From the NCBI GenBank assembly GCA_946482115.1, contig CAMLQP010000215.1, forward strand, positions 1 to 5,067: a stretch of 5,067 bases of DNA. The letters run 5' to 3'. This document shows, piece after piece, positions 4,992-5,067 of this stretch. Within the stretch, counting starts at the first letter, position 1; every line of letters begins with the position of its first letter. The position numbers and the translations under genes are program-made. Below the pieces are notes generated by a model that did not search any database, was not told the origin of the DNA, and saw nothing but the letters and a program-made list of their open reading frames with translations. Source of the DNA: an uncultured Comamonadaceae bacterium. Its GTDB lineage: Bacteria; Pseudomonadota; Gammaproteobacteria; Burkholderiales; Burkholderiaceae.

Positions 4992-5067
4992 TCAAAGGCC
5001 CAGGTCGCTCAGCCCCGGATGGTCGTCCGGCCGGCGCCCCAGGGGCCAGAAGAACAGCCGGTCTGCG
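4992..5067 (-). CDS. 3' end of an unidentified gene, truncated by the window edge
   Basis: A minus-strand frame runs from the right edge through 24 codons to TGA at 4992-4994. The visible tail reads ADRLFFWPLGRRP, then DDHPGLSDLGL. It has a normal composition for a real C-terminus in this GC-rich genome. It converges on the LysR gene with a 33-bp gap. I do not recognise the family from so few residues. The frame is open but too short for coding status to be certain. Confidence 0.5.
   Translation of the reverse strand, partial: ADRLFFWPLGRRPDDHPGLSDLGL

Noticed and set aside
1..5067. Defence island, mobile element, CRISPR array or RNA gene
   Set aside because: No transposase, integrase, repeat-spacer pattern, tRNA-like fold or toxin/antitoxin-like small gene is visible; all sizeable coding regions are metabolic, transport or regulatory.

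Overview
The window is GC-rich, tightly packed bacterial DNA. Protein style, codon use, a Bug-type solute receptor and GGAGACAA-type ribosome-binding sites suggest a betaproteobacterium of the Burkholderiales, probably Comamonadaceae (Acidovorax/Variovorax/Delftia-like). The taxon is inferred from style and was not tested by any search.

Layout. Four genes on the minus strand read right to left and look like one catabolic operon. (1) A DapA/N-acetylneuraminate-lyase family Schiff-base enzyme, 3891 to 2953. (2) A periplasmic Bug/TctC-type solute-binding protein, 2871 to 1909. (3) A classical short-chain dehydrogenase, 1919 to 1221, overlapping gene 2 by 11 nt. (4) An enolase-superfamily dehydratase that closely matches D-tartrate dehydratase (TarD), 1167 to 1. 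A LysR-type regulator (4011 to 4958, plus strand) is divergent from the operon across a 119-bp control region. After it, a converging minus-strand gene enters the right edge; only its last 24 codons and stop are visible.

How the genes fit together. The receptor would bind a carboxylate in the periplasm. TarD would dehydrate D-tartrate to oxaloacetate. The dehydrogenase and the DapA-like enzyme would handle related intermediates or a neighbouring substrate, and the LysR protein would switch the operon on when its effector is present. Only the TarD step is assigned with real confidence. The DapA-like enzyme keeps the lysine and tyrosine of its family but lacks the tyrosine pair typical of dihydrodipicolinate synthase, so its reaction is open.

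Non-coding structure. A 13-bp perfect stem-loop without a T-tract lies between genes 1 and 2. The leader of gene 1 holds three inverted repeats that compete with each other and reach into its ribosome-binding site. Genes 1 and 2 share an identical 10-nt leader at the same distance from their ATGs, whereas tarD has no recognisable Shine-Dalgarno sequence. An 11-bp tandem duplication sits inside the dehydrogenase gene. I saw no tRNA, rRNA, CRISPR array, insertion sequence or transposase. The region looks like an ordinary metabolic operon with an unassigned enzymatic step, and I found no sign of a defence or mobile system.
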